Notes: generated by a model from the letters alone, not told the origin. A stretch of 53,332 nt of DNA from JADGQM01 sp964441945 (GCA_964441945.1 CAYTWB010000024.1:1-53332), one strand, 5' to 3'. Shown: positions 7,502 through 15,995, counted from the stretch's first letter. Made by a program: numbers and translations.

Positions 7502-9457
7502 TTACGGATAAGTCCAGGTGCTTCCATCCCATATCCCCCGCACCGTTCCGGCAGCAGCAACATCATAGCCGCCCAGGTCGGCGACCATCTTTCGAAAGGA
7601 TGATGAAGCGATGATCTCCAGCAGGTTCTGAATCTTGGGGTCCGCCCAACTGCTTTCGGGAATCACCAGGTCATAGCGCTCCTCGGCGATGGGAATGAAG
7701 TCCAGATTTAGGGCCCTCGCGGAGGCAAAAATCGCCATTCCGGTATCGGCCCGTCCGCTGAGCACATTTACGGCCACGGCCATGTGTGTGAACTCCTCCT
7801 GGTCATATCCGCGAATCTCCTCGTGCGGGAGATCCTGCTGCGCAAGACAATAGTCGAGAAGAATACGGGTGCCGGCCCCGGCCTGCCGGTTGATGAAAGT
7901 CACATCGGGCCGAAGCAGATCTTCGACTCCCCGGATGCCCTTGGGGTTGCCGGGACGAACAAGGAGGCCCTGCTGGCGCATGGCCAGCTCCACCAGGCGC
8001 AGGGGTATGCCTTTGAGGTACCGTTCGATATAGGAAAAGTTGTATTCACCCGTCCTGGTGTCCAGAAGGTGTGAACCGGCGAGGTGTGTCTGGCTGCGGC
8101 GAATGGCCGTAAGACCGCCGAGGCTGCCCACATTGCTCGAAGAAAGGTGGAGACTGCTGTTCAGACGCTTTAGCTCATTGGCCAGAACATCGATGGTGTT
8201 GTCGTGGCTTCCGATCATGATCAAGGTTTGATCCAGCTGCTCCTCGGGGCGCAGGAGGCGCACGCTTACCGTTTCCTCCTGTTCGTGGCCCTCCGCCTCC
8301 TGGGGGACCTGCAATATCCCGTCGGCCCGGGTAAGGGAGGTGACGATGCCCGCACCGCGCTGGAGAGGCATGGCAATGAGTCGCCCCTGGACTCTCCCCA
8401 GAATGACCCGTACAAATTCCTCCATTCCCAGTTTGGACGGCATTTTCCGGCCGAGGACGGCGGTTGCCTCTGGAAAGGATGGACACGGTAGACCCTGAAG
8501 GGCATAGAGCAGAGGGCGCACGAATTGTTCGAAAGCCATGATGGCCGATACCGGGTATCCCGGAAGGCCGATGACCGGCTTATCTTTTACCATCCCAAGA
8601 ATCGTCGGCTTTCCCGGCATCATGGTCACGCCGTGTACCAGCACCTTCCCCAGATCGTCGATGATCGCTGCCGTGTAGTCTTCGGAGCCTGCAGAGGAGC
8701 CCGCATTGAGCAGGATGACATCGGCCGGCGATTCGACGGCTCTTGAGAGCGACTGTTTGATGCTCTCGTAGTCATCGGGAACGATATCCTGAAGCCAGGC
8801 TTCTCCGCCGCATTCCTGGACCATGCCCAAAAGAACGGTCCCGTTGAATTCAATGATCTGGCCTGGAGCCGCTTCTTGGGCCTTGCAGGCCGGGACCAGT
8901 TCCGTGCCGGTGGGCTGAATCCAGACGCCGGGTCGAGCGAATGCCGAAACTTCCTGAACGCCGCCGGCAAGAAGAACTCCCATATCCGCGGGCCGAACCC
9001 TGTGATGCTGAGGCAAAAGCAGCTCGCCGGCGACAATGTCTTCGCCAACCTTTCGCACATGCTGCCAGGGAAACGCTGCGGACCGGATTTGAACCTCCTT
9101 TTCTCCGAGCCTTTCCACATATTCAATCATGATGACCGCGTCCGTCTGTTCCGGCAATGGGTCCCCCGTATCGACCTCGAAAGCCGTTTCCCCCAGCACA
9201 AGACGCAGCGGGTTGATCTCACTCGCGCCGAAGGTCTCTTGAGCTCTTACAGCAATGCCGTCCATTGCGGCACCGTGATAGTGCGGCACCGAGTTTGCGG
9301 CAACAATCGGTTGCGCCAGGACCCTGGAGAGGGCTGCACCGGTTGGGATCATCTCCACGGAGGAACGAAGAGAAGACGTCTCCTCTCTCCAGAGCCTCAG
9401 GGCCTCTCCGAGGGTCTTCATTTTGAGATATATGTTTCTTTTGTGCTTCGATGCCAT
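7502..9457 (-). CDS. moeA: MoeA molybdopterin molybdenumtransferase fused to a substrate-binding-like domain
   Basis: A protein of about 651 residues. Residues 1-420 are MoeA, which inserts molybdate (or tungstate) into adenylylated molybdopterin. Visible motifs are AAMDGIAVRA, DTGDPLPEQTDAVIMIE, the MogA-like core with LLNAGSSAGSEDY, VTMMPGKPTILG and GLPGYPVSAIMAFEQ. Residues about 430-640 form a periplasmic-binding-protein-like domain (IGSHDNTIDVLANEL, RQAGAGTRILLDY, ADTGMAIFASA) of the kind that also occurs fused to MoeA or ModE in other anaerobes. It lacks a signal peptide, so it acts in the cytoplasm, perhaps sensing or holding oxyanion. The ATG at 9457 has AGGAAAGG eight bases upstream; 9421 is an alternative. 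The first part overlaps no gene, and the nitrilase gene ends 68 bases upstream. Confidence 0.9.
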   Translation of the reverse strand: MASKHKRNIYLKMKTLGEALRLWREETSSLRSSVEMIPTGAALSRVLAQPIVAANSVPHYHGAAMDGIAVRAQETFGASEINPLRLVLGETAFEVDTGDPLPEQTDAVIMIEYVERLGEKEVQIRSAAFPWQHVRKVGEDIVAGELLLPQHHRVRPADMGVLLAGGVQEVSAFARPGVWIQPTGTELVPACKAQEAAPGQIIEFNGTVLLGMVQECGGEAWLQDIVPDDYESIKQSLSRAVESPADVILLNAGSSAGSEDYTAAIIDDLGKVLVHGVTMMPGKPTILGMVKDKPVIGLPGYPVSAIMAFEQFVRPLLYALQGLPCPSFPEATAVLGRKMPSKLGMEEFVRVILGRVQGRLIAMPLQRGAGIVTSLTRADGILQVPQEAEGHEQEETVSVRLLRPEEQLDQTLIMIGSHDNTIDVLANELKRLNSSLHLSSSNVGSLGGLTAIRRSQTHLAGSHLLDTRTGEYNFSYIERYLKGIPLRLVELAMRQQGLLVRPGNPKGIRGVEDLLRPDVTFINRQAGAGTRILLDYCLAQQDLPHEEIRGYDQEEFTHMAVAVNVLSGRADTGMAIFASARALNLDFIPIAEERYDLVIPESSWADPKIQNLLEIIASSSFRKMVADLGGYDVAAAGTVRGIWDGSTWTYP

Positions 9458-9525
9458 GCAGGATGCCTTTCCTGTCGCCGGTCTCGATGCCGGCTGCCAA
9501 CACTTTGATTCCACTGCGGGTTTTC

Positions 9526-10335
9526 CTATCGCTGGAAACCGAGTCGAGCCCAAAACTCCCGACGAAACCGCCTTGCCGTCCTGAGGTCCACCTCCACAAG
9601 CTGTATCTGCTCCAGTTGATCCAGTTCGGCACGCACCCAGTCTTCGATTGAATCCAGGCCCTTGAACCATCGGCGGAAGTCTTCCTTATCAAGGAGTTTC
9701 GGCAATTGTATCACAAAACTTCGTCCGCCGTGCTGGCGGATCCGCCTCCCCTTGATGATTGCATTGTAGTCTGCGGTGTTGACTCCCACGACCGGAACGA
9801 AGTTGTCGAATGATCGAACCAGGGCCCCGTGTTTCCAGTGTCCGCAAAGGATTGGGAAGATCGCGATATTGAAAACGATGTCGACACCCTGATCCGCGAG
9901 CTGTCTGCCGGCTTCGGGGTGGCCCCAGAAATCGATGCAGACGGGCAGGCCGATCTTTCCGAAATCGGTCGCAAAAGGTCGAAACACCCCATCTCCCGGT
10001 GAGAATCCCATCTGTTCCCGCTCCAGGACCCCAAGATTGCGCTTGCGCTGCCTGCCAAAAACCCGGCCGGACCGGTCGATAAGGGTGGCCGTATTGTAGA
10101 GGCGGTCCCCTTCTGATTCCGCCAGGCCGGCCACCACATAAGTATTGAGCTGGCGGGCTGCAGCCCCCAGTTCCTTTTCTCCCTGGTAGGGGAAATACTC
10201 CGGGAAACAGACTAGATCGAGCTTTTCACCACGGCATCTTTCCAGAAGAGTGAGAGCGTGACCGATGTTTCTTGGATCGTCATAGCTGGGATAGGGTTTT
10301 GGCTGAATGATGGCAACACGAATCGAATCTTTCAT
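9526..10335 (-). CDS. Carbon-nitrogen hydrolase (nitrilase superfamily)
   Basis: A 269-residue soluble enzyme. The Glu-Lys-Cys triad of the superfamily is recognisable: Glu in LVCFPEYFPYQ, Lys in RQRKRNLGVLE, and Cys in LPVCIDFWGHPEAG. The family hydrolyses amides or nitriles, but the substrate cannot be deduced. It is the first gene of a minus-strand operon with moeA, a radical SAM protein and a molybdate-type transporter. Nothing in the usual molybdenum cofactor pathway needs a nitrilase, so its job there is open. AAAGGA about eleven bases before the ATG is a weak ribosome binding site. A compact helix-rich sequence lies 50-160 bases upstream. Confidence 0.82.
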   Translation of the reverse strand: MKDSIRVAIIQPKPYPSYDDPRNIGHALTLLERCRGEKLDLVCFPEYFPYQGEKELGAAARQLNTYVVAGLAESEGDRLYNTATLIDRSGRVFGRQRKRNLGVLEREQMGFSPGDGVFRPFATDFGKIGLPVCIDFWGHPEAGRQLADQGVDIVFNIAIFPILCGHWKHGALVRSFDNFVPVVGVNTADYNAIIKGRRIRQHGGRSFVIQLPKLLDKEDFRRWFKGLDSIEDWVRAELDQLEQIQLVEVDLRTARRFRREFWARLGFQR

Positions 10336-10383
10336 ATCACAGTCAATCCTTTACATCACGATTCAAATTAGGGCTCCGGATTC

Positions 10384-10494
10384 CGCCGAATGACGCCCCA
10401 TGGCCTCGGCAGGGGGCTCTACGTGAACAAAAAGCCCCTGGTCGACAGCCTCGTTAAGACCCTACCGGGTCATGGAAGTGGACAAACCTCGGCG
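10384..10494 (-). ncRNA. Candidate structured leader RNA of the molybdenum operon
   Basis: Three nested pairings can be drawn. An outer helix joins 10384-10389 (CGCCGA) with 10489-10494 (TCGGCG). One inner hairpin joins 10410-10418 with 10433-10440 (CAGGGG.GCT with AGCCCCTG). Another joins 10458-10462 with 10467-10471 (GACCC, loop of four, GGGTC). This is a three-way layout in about 110 bases, ahead of the nitrilase-moeA-radical SAM-transporter operon. Read on the minus strand it would sit in the 5' leader. The known Moco riboswitch is an obvious candidate by context, but I cannot confirm its consensus by eye. The structure could also form in a plus-strand transcript, and coding relics are a possible alternative. 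Confidence 0.4.
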
Positions 10495-10502
10495 AAAGAT
10501 TC

Positions 10503-10511
10503 AGGATAGCA
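10503..10511 (-). promoter_or_regulatory. Possible extended -10 promoter of the molybdenum operon
   Basis: On the minus strand TGCTATCCT matches an extended -10 element (TGnTATnnT). It lies directly before the candidate leader helix and about 170 bases before the nitrilase ATG. No good -35 hexamer is present at 17 bases, so this is a weak call. Confidence 0.35.
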
Positions 10512-10712
10512 TCGAAACCCCATGAATGCCTAACAGCTTTTCTTGCTGCCTCCTTCTGCTGCCTTTGTGAAAAACTGAAGGTTCGCTTTTTTTCTCACCC
10601 CGACCCAGGATAGATGCTCTTGCTCTGTCATGCGTGTGGACAGCCTTCCTGCCCGTGAGGTTTCGAACGGTGCTCGAAGCATTGTCTGTCTCGCACAGAC
10701 TCTCCTTTTTTC

Positions 10713-10741
10713 TTGACATGAAGGCGGTGATTCGTTTAATA
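10713..10741 (+). promoter_or_regulatory. Sigma70-type promoter of qrcABCD
   Basis: A perfect -35 box TTGACA (10713-10718) is followed after exactly 17 bases by TTAATA (10736-10741). It points at qrcA, leaving a leader of about 135 bases. It is the best promoter match I noticed in the window. Confidence 0.6.
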
Positions 10742-10789
10742 GAGGGGCCGTTTGTGAAAAAATGTTTTTTTATTACCAGCAGTTTATTT

Positions 10790-10813
10790 TATGCAATGCA
10801 AAAGCGTTGCATA
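10790..10813 (+). promoter_or_regulatory. Hairpin or operator in the qrc leader
   Basis: TATGCAATGC and GCGTTGCATA form a 10-base-pair stem (one G-U) around an AAAA loop, about 50 bases downstream of the qrc promoter. No T-run follows, so it is not a terminator. It could be a protein-binding palindrome or an mRNA-stabilising stem. Confidence 0.45.
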
Positions 10814-10885
10814 GCGTCATCAGGTTCATTTTTCAACTTACCTCTTGTGGGAATTCCCAAAACTGTGAGTGACTGAGGCTGGCCT

Positions 10886-11443
10886 ATGAAAGAAGAAAAG
10901 AAAAGCGCTTCCGGTGAAGGTTTAGTGGGAGGTATCCTATTTCTCGCAGGTTTCATGCTTGCACTGATTGTGGGATGGGTCGCCTTTCCCAACCTCCTCT
11001 ATTCCGAGAAAACACAACCCATGAATTTTAGCCACGTTTCCCATCAGGACAGTGCTTGTGAAGACTGTCACGCATTCAGGCCTGATGGGACCTACGCGGG
11101 TATCCCTCAAACGGACAAGTGCAAGGAATGCCATGAGTCTCCTTTGGGGAGTACCGAGGATGAGCGCAAGCTGGTTGAGGATTACATCGAGAAGGACCAG
11201 CAGATCCCGTGGCGAAACTATTCCTGGCAACCTGACAATGTGTATTTTTCTCATGCCCCGCACAAAGCCAAAGGGATCGAATGCGTTCAATGCCATCGAG
11301 ACGTAACGAAGGAAAAGGCTCTCCCCGTCTACAAGGAGAACCGGATTACCGGCTACAGCAAAGAGACCATGAAAATGATCGTTTGCGAAAAGTGCCACGC
11401 TGAACGGGGCGTGAATAATGAATGTGAGCTATGCCATAAATAG
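10886..11443 (+). CDS. qrcA: QrcA, membrane-anchored multihaem cytochrome c of the quinone reductase complex
   Basis: A 185-residue protein with an uncleaved N-terminal membrane anchor (about residues 12-34: GLVGGILFLAGFMLALIVGW). A periplasmic part follows with five CxxCH haem motifs: CEDCH, CKECH, CVQCH, CEKCH and CELCH. Extra His residues (FSHVSHQD, FSHAPHK) can act as distal ligands, giving a cytochrome c3/c7-like fold. In sulfate reducers QrcA accepts electrons from periplasmic type I cytochrome c3 and passes them through QrcBC to menaquinone. The D. vulgaris protein is described, as I recall, as hexahaem, so five motifs here would be one fewer. It is the first gene of a four-gene operon in the canonical order, with 24 bases before qrcB. 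Confidence 0.88.
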   Translation: MKEEKKSASGEGLVGGILFLAGFMLALIVGWVAFPNLLYSEKTQPMNFSHVSHQDSACEDCHAFRPDGTYAGIPQTDKCKECHESPLGSTEDERKLVEDYIEKDQQIPWRNYSWQPDNVYFSHAPHKAKGIECVQCHRDVTKEKALPVYKENRITGYSKETMKMIVCEKCHAERGVNNECELCHK

Positions 11444-11467
11444 CACGAAAACGAGAGGGTTAACGGG

Positions 11468-13879
11468 ATGAAACTTGGGAGGAGAGCTTTCTTACAGTTT
11501 GCAGCCGGAGTGGTGGGTGGAACCCTGCTCTCACCAATCCCATGGCAGTTGACTGACGACTCCAGCATCTGGAGCCAGAACTGGTGGTGGCGCCCATCTC
11601 CTGAACGCGGTGAGATTACCAAGGTAGCCACAACCTGCATGCTCTGCGATGGAGGGTGTGGCATCCAGGCGCGCCTGGTCAATAAGAACCGTGCCATTTT
11701 ATTGGAAGGAAATGCCAAAAACCCGGTGAATCGGGGTGGCATTTGTCCGCTGGGGGCTTCCGGTCTGCAGTTCCTCTATGCACCCTACCGGGTCAGCCAG
11801 CCGATGAAACAGACCCAGAAGCGGGGAGATCCTGCGGGATTTCAGCCGATTGGATGGGACGAAGCCGTCAAGGAGCTGAGCGGTAAGCTGGCTGGGCTCC
11901 AATCGCAAGGCAACGCCAAGACCGTAGCCTGCCTCACCGGTCAGAGGCCAAGCAGCATGGATGCCCTCTGGCAGCAGTTTTTTGCGGCCTACGGTTCACC
12001 CAACTTTTTCCAGATGCCCTCGCAGGCCGACAGCCTTGCCCTGGCAGCTGGCCTGACTGTCGGTCAGGCAGCGCCTTTTGCCTTCAGTCTTGAAAACGCT
12101 TCTTATGTTTTAAGCTTCGGTGCCAATGTCGTCGAGGGATGGGGAGCACCGGGCAGAATGCAAACGGTCTATCGGCTCTGGCGCCAGGAGAATGGTGGGA
12201 AGGCAGCGACCAAGTTTGTTCAGGTTGACTGTCGCTGTTCCCTCTCAGCCGCGAAAGCGGACCAATGGGTGGCGGTCATACCGGGGACAGAAGCGGTCCT
12301 GGCCCTTGGTATCGCCCATTTGATGGTGAAGGAGAACCTCTACGACAGCGGGTTCATGCAAAATTCGGTATTCGGCTTTGAGGATTGGACGGACGCCAAG
12401 GGAAAGGCTCACAAGGGATTCAAAAGCCTGGTCTTGTCGGCTGAGTATGCGCCCGAGGAGGTTGCCAGGCGTACGGGTGTCGAAGCCGCTAAGATTCGCG
12501 ATCTGGCTAAGGATTTCGCCGGGCATACCAACGCAGTGGCGGTATGGGGGGCCCCCCAGGGCGATCAGCCCGGAAACATCTATCACGATCTCTGCTTTAT
12601 TGCCCTGAACGCTTTGAAGGGGAATTTCGACTCAAACGGAATGGTGACTTTGACGCCGGATGTTCCGTTTGAACCGCTTCCTGATCTGCAGATGGATGCT
12701 GCCGCCAGGTGTGCTTTGGACGAGCAAAGGTTGGATCGACTGCAGTCTCAGCAGGCTCCTCTGGTTGGCAACGGCCTTTATGGCTTCCTGGACATGGTGT
12801 CCAAGGGGGCCGGTTACCCTGTCAATCTGCTGATGGTACACGAGGCGAATCCGGCCTACAGTCTTATGGAAAACAAGGTCTTTCAGGCGGCGCTTGAAAA
12901 GGTCGGGTATCTGGTTTCGTTCTCTTCTTACATGGATGAAACAGCCGTGCAGGCCGATCTCATCCTGCCCAACCACATGGCCCTGGAGCGTTTCGACGAT
13001 GCCGTCGGGCTTCCGGGAGTGCCCTATGCCTACTATGCCGTGGCTTCACCCATTCTGAAGCCGTCTCAGGGCACCAAACACACCGGAGACGTGATCCTTG
13101 CACTGGGCAAGGGCCTGGGAGGGAAAGTCGGCGCTGCGCTTCCGTGGACCGACTACGAGGCCTTTCTCAAGAAGCGTGTTGAGGGACTGGCGGCGGCCAA
13201 GAAGGGTGCGGTGGCGGACCGTGAGGGCATGGAGCTCTGGAAGCTGCAGCCGGGAGACCTGTTGGAAGCCAATTATAAGGACGGTGCCGACCTCTGGAAA
13301 AAGCTGGCCGGCGGACTTTGCTGGTATGATGGCCCGAATGGTGCCCTGCAGAAAGTTGAAACCTCTTCGGGCAAGTTGGAACTGGGTCTGAACACTTTGG
13401 TGGCCAAGGGGGTTGTCGCAGCCGAGGATGAGGTCTATCTGCCGCACTTTGCCCAGCTTCCTCCCGCAGGGGATGAAAAGGAGTTTCCGCTTCTGCTGAT
13501 CGGCTTCCGGACGATGTCTTTGACCGGCGAATACCTGGCGAATCCCCCTTTCATGACCAAGAACCTCTGGGATACCGTGCTCAAGGGGAAGGACCTGTTT
13601 GTCGAGCTCAATCCTCAGACCGCTCAGTCTCTGGGCTTGGGGGAAGGAAGTCACGCGATGCTCAAGACACCCCGGGGAGAGGTCTCGGTTTGCGTGCATC
13701 TCTATGGTGGAGCGCGTGCCGGTGTTGTCTATATTCCCGAGGGATTGGGTCATACGGCTTATGATGAGTATATCCAGGGAAAGGGAGTGAATGCGAACAG
13801 TATCTTCGAAGTTCAGATGGATCCGGTGACCGGCCTTGGGACCGTTTGGGCCACTCGGGCTCAATTGCGCCGCGCATAA
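11468..13879 (+). CDS. qrcB: QrcB, molybdopterin-oxidoreductase-like subunit without molybdenum
   Basis: An 803-residue protein of the DMSO reductase superfamily. A twin-arginine signal (GRRAFLQFAAGVVGGTLL) directs it to the periplasm. A [4Fe-4S] motif follows, CMLCDGGCGIQ with a fourth Cys in GGICPLG. The C-terminal MopB domain begins near residue 660 (LLLIGFRTMSLTGEYLANPP). Where catalytic relatives have a Cys, Sec or Ser ligand to molybdenum, this protein reads QMPSQADSLALAAGLTVGQ with no Cys. This agrees with the published finding that Qrc binds no molybdopterin and that QrcB serves as an electron-transfer scaffold. It is encoded between qrcA and qrcC, whose start lies 14 bases past its stop. 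Confidence 0.88.
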   Translation: MKLGRRAFLQFAAGVVGGTLLSPIPWQLTDDSSIWSQNWWWRPSPERGEITKVATTCMLCDGGCGIQARLVNKNRAILLEGNAKNPVNRGGICPLGASGLQFLYAPYRVSQPMKQTQKRGDPAGFQPIGWDEAVKELSGKLAGLQSQGNAKTVACLTGQRPSSMDALWQQFFAAYGSPNFFQMPSQADSLALAAGLTVGQAAPFAFSLENASYVLSFGANVVEGWGAPGRMQTVYRLWRQENGGKAATKFVQVDCRCSLSAAKADQWVAVIPGTEAVLALGIAHLMVKENLYDSGFMQNSVFGFEDWTDAKGKAHKGFKSLVLSAEYAPEEVARRTGVEAAKIRDLAKDFAGHTNAVAVWGAPQGDQPGNIYHDLCFIALNALKGNFDSNGMVTLTPDVPFEPLPDLQMDAAARCALDEQRLDRLQSQQAPLVGNGLYGFLDMVSKGAGYPVNLLMVHEANPAYSLMENKVFQAALEKVGYLVSFSSYMDETAVQADLILPNHMALERFDDAVGLPGVPYAYYAVASPILKPSQGTKHTGDVILALGKGLGGKVGAALPWTDYEAFLKKRVEGLAAAKKGAVADREGMELWKLQPGDLLEANYKDGADLWKKLAGGLCWYDGPNGALQKVETSSGKLELGLNTLVAKGVVAAEDEVYLPHFAQLPPAGDEKEFPLLLIGFRTMSLTGEYLANPPFMTKNLWDTVLKGKDLFVELNPQTAQSLGLGEGSHAMLKTPRGEVSVCVHLYGGARAGVVYIPEGLGHTAYDEYIQGKGVNANSIFEVQMDPVTGLGTVWATRAQLRRA

Positions 13880-13892
13880 GGGGGTATGATCA

Positions 13893-14645
13893 GTGAGTGA
13901 AGCGGGACATTCAAAAAGTAGTGTTCTCTATGGAATGGTGATCGACCTGGACAAGTGTACCGGCTGCACCGCGTGCAGCGTGGCCTGCCAGGCAGAGAAT
14001 AATGTTTCCTTTCTCCCGGACGAGTCCAATAAGGTTCGGTCGATCTCGTGGATGGAAATCTATCAACTGCAGAACGGCAAGGAATATCCTGACTATCAGT
14101 TCACCTACCTGCCACGCCCATGCATGCACTGTAATGCTCCTCACCACAGCCCGTGCACGTTCGTCTGTCCGGTCAATGCAACCCGCCGGGATGAGTCCAA
14201 CGGGATTGTCAGTCATATCTACCCTCGCTGCATTGGGTGCCGATACTGTATGGTCGCGTGTCCTTACCATGCCCGCAAGTTCAACTGGTGGGACCCCAGC
14301 TGGCCGAAATCCATGGAGGCCATGCTGAGTCCCGAAGTGAGTCCCCGAATGCGCGGTGTGGTTGAGAAGTGCACCTTCTGCCATCATCGGTTGCTGGCTG
14401 CGCGCGCCAAAGCCTATCTCGACGGGGCCGATCTCAACAAGGTGACTTACCTGCCGGCGTGTGCGGAAGCTTGCCCAACCAAAGCGATCAGCTTCGGCAA
14501 CTTGCTTGACCCGGATAGTGAAGTGGCCAGGCTCTCCAAAGACCAGCGAGCCTTCAGAATACTGGAGAAGCTGCAAACAGAACCGAAAGTGTACTATCTC
14601 AGTAAGTACCAGTGGGTGCACAAACTGGGAGATAAAGGGCTCTAG
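13893..14645 (+). CDS. qrcC: QrcC, periplasmic iron-sulfur subunit
   Basis: A 250-residue ferredoxin-like protein with 16 cysteines in the pattern for four cubane clusters: CTGCTACSVAC near residue 22, CMHCNAPHHSPCTFVCP, CIGCRYCMVACPY, and CTFC paired with CAEACP. It wires QrcB to the membrane subunit QrcD and is a relative of the PsrB/NrfC subunits. There is no own export signal, so it probably leaves the cell together with the twin-arginine QrcB. The start is GTG, chosen because AAGGGGG ends eight bases upstream. It is separated from qrcD by 99 bases in which no gene is seen. Confidence 0.87.
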   Translation: MSEAGHSKSSVLYGMVIDLDKCTGCTACSVACQAENNVSFLPDESNKVRSISWMEIYQLQNGKEYPDYQFTYLPRPCMHCNAPHHSPCTFVCPVNATRRDESNGIVSHIYPRCIGCRYCMVACPYHARKFNWWDPSWPKSMEAMLSPEVSPRMRGVVEKCTFCHHRLLAARAKAYLDGADLNKVTYLPACAEACPTKAISFGNLLDPDSEVARLSKDQRAFRILEKLQTEPKVYYLSKYQWVHKLGDKGL

Positions 14646-14744
14646 GTCCTATTATCGACAGGTTTTTGATACTGCGTACGGTAGTTCTGGATTCAGAACA
14701 CAGACTTCGACACAGGATTCACAATTTAGACATGAGAGGTCACA

Positions 14745-15995
14745 ATGGATAAGGCATTGATTCCCGACGGAGTAAAGCGTTGTCCGCTCCCGGTTTTTTC
14801 GCTGTGGGTGCTGCTCCTGGCTGCGATTATCGGCTGGGGCGTATGGGCGGGAGGCATGGTGCTGTATAAGGCAATGAATGTCACGGGGTTGAATGACTAT
14901 TTCGGATTCGGGTTTTACATTACCATCGACCTGGCAATCATCGCTTTGGGTGCCGGGGCGTTTTTTACCGGTTTCCTCTACTACGGGTTGTCCCGGTTTT
15001 TCCCGGCCTTCGCAGAACTGAGCAAGGTGATCAATCTATCGGTGGTCATTGGGTTCCTCTGTTACACGGGGGCCATTGTCATTCTGCTCCTGGAGCTCGG
15101 ACAGCCGATGCGTGCCTGGTTCCCCTACTGGCATCCAAACGTTCATTCGATGCTGACCGAGGTGATTTTCTGCATCACCTGTTATGCGATGGTCCTGACC
15201 ATCGAGTATGCTCCGATCATCCTTGAGAACCGCAAGATCAATGCGGTGCGCGGTGCGCGTGTTTTCGGCCACACCCTGCACGAGGTAATGGCCATCTTTG
15301 CTTTGACCGGGACCTTCCTGAGCTTCTTCCATCAGGGTTCGCTGGGTGGGGTTGCCGGTGTGCTTTTTGCCCGCCCATTCGCGTTTCGAACCGGCTTCTT
15401 CATCTGGCCGTGGACGTTCTTCCTCTTTGTCCTCTCGGCCATCGCTTCCGGTCCGGCCTTTACCGCTCTCATCTGCAGGGGACTGGAAAAGATCTCCGGA
15501 AGACAGTTGGTGGACCGGAGCGTCTATGATCTGTTTGGAAAGATCGTCGCCACTCTCCTTTCTTTCTACATTGTGCTCAAGATTATCGACACGCTCTATT
15601 GGGCTCTTGTCCTGGCGCCCAGTTTCGGTTTCAAGCTCACTGACTTCTACCTTGGACCGGTCTACGGGTTCTGGCTGCTCGTGGGCGAGATCATTATATG
15701 TGGAATCGTTCCGGCTGTCGTTCTGCTTACGCCCAAGGGGCGGGCAAACAACGGCCTGCTTTTCAGCATGTTCATCCTCGACTGCATCGGCATCACCATC
15801 AACCGCTACGTTATGACCGTCCAGGCCCTGGCTACTCCGGTCATGCCCTTCGATCGCTGGGAAATTTACATCCCGACAATCTATGAATGGGCGCCAGGAT
15901 TTGCCTTGATAGCCTATATCATGCTCGTAATCTCGCTCTCTTACCGGTATCTGCCGCTGTTCCCCAGAGAGAAGGAGCTGAACCCGATTCGGTAA
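14745..15995 (+). CDS. qrcD: QrcD, NrfD/PsrC-type membrane quinone-reducing subunit
   Basis: A 416-residue integral membrane protein with about ten transmembrane helices, of the NrfD/PsrC family that carries the menaquinone site in Qrc-type and related complexes. Characteristic stretches include WGVWAGGMVLYKAMNVTGLN, the helix with LLLELGQPMRAWFPYWHPN, and TGTFLSFFHQGSLGG. Conserved acidic and His residues in these helices are those expected near the quinone. GAGAGG five bases before the ATG supports the start. As the last qrc gene, it completes the path from periplasmic cytochrome to the membrane quinone pool, which Qmo and other complexes use for sulfate reduction. Confidence 0.88.
   Translation: MDKALIPDGVKRCPLPVFSLWVLLLAAIIGWGVWAGGMVLYKAMNVTGLNDYFGFGFYITIDLAIIALGAGAFFTGFLYYGLSRFFPAFAELSKVINLSVVIGFLCYTGAIVILLLELGQPMRAWFPYWHPNVHSMLTEVIFCITCYAMVLTIEYAPIILENRKINAVRGARVFGHTLHEVMAIFALTGTFLSFFHQGSLGGVAGVLFARPFAFRTGFFIWPWTFFLFVLSAIASGPAFTALICRGLEKISGRQLVDRSVYDLFGKIVATLLSFYIVLKIIDTLYWALVLAPSFGFKLTDFYLGPVYGFWLLVGEIIICGIVPAVVLLTPKGRANNGLLFSMFILDCIGITINRYVMTVQALATPVMPFDRWEIYIPTIYEWAPGFALIAYIMLVISLSYRYLPLFPREKELNPIR

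Larger units (their letters stand above)
10336..10885. other. Divergent regulatory region between the molybdenum operon and qrc
   Basis: This 550-base gap between divergent operons holds the candidate leader RNA (10384-10494), a weak minus-strand promoter (about 10503), a good plus-strand promoter (10713-10741) and a 10-base-pair hairpin (10790-10813). The stretch 10520-10700 shows no gene with a ribosome binding site on either strand. A minus-strand reading frame ending near 10370 gives about 32 protein-like residues (for example VDQGLFVHVEPPAEAMG). It has a stop just upstream and no start, so it is not called as a gene. Confidence 0.6.

Noticed and set aside
11468..13879. A catalytic molybdenum enzyme such as thiosulfate or polysulfide reductase
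   Set aside because: The expected metal-ligand position has no Cys, Sec or Ser-containing motif, and the gene order qrcA-B-C-D fits the cofactor-free Qrc complex.
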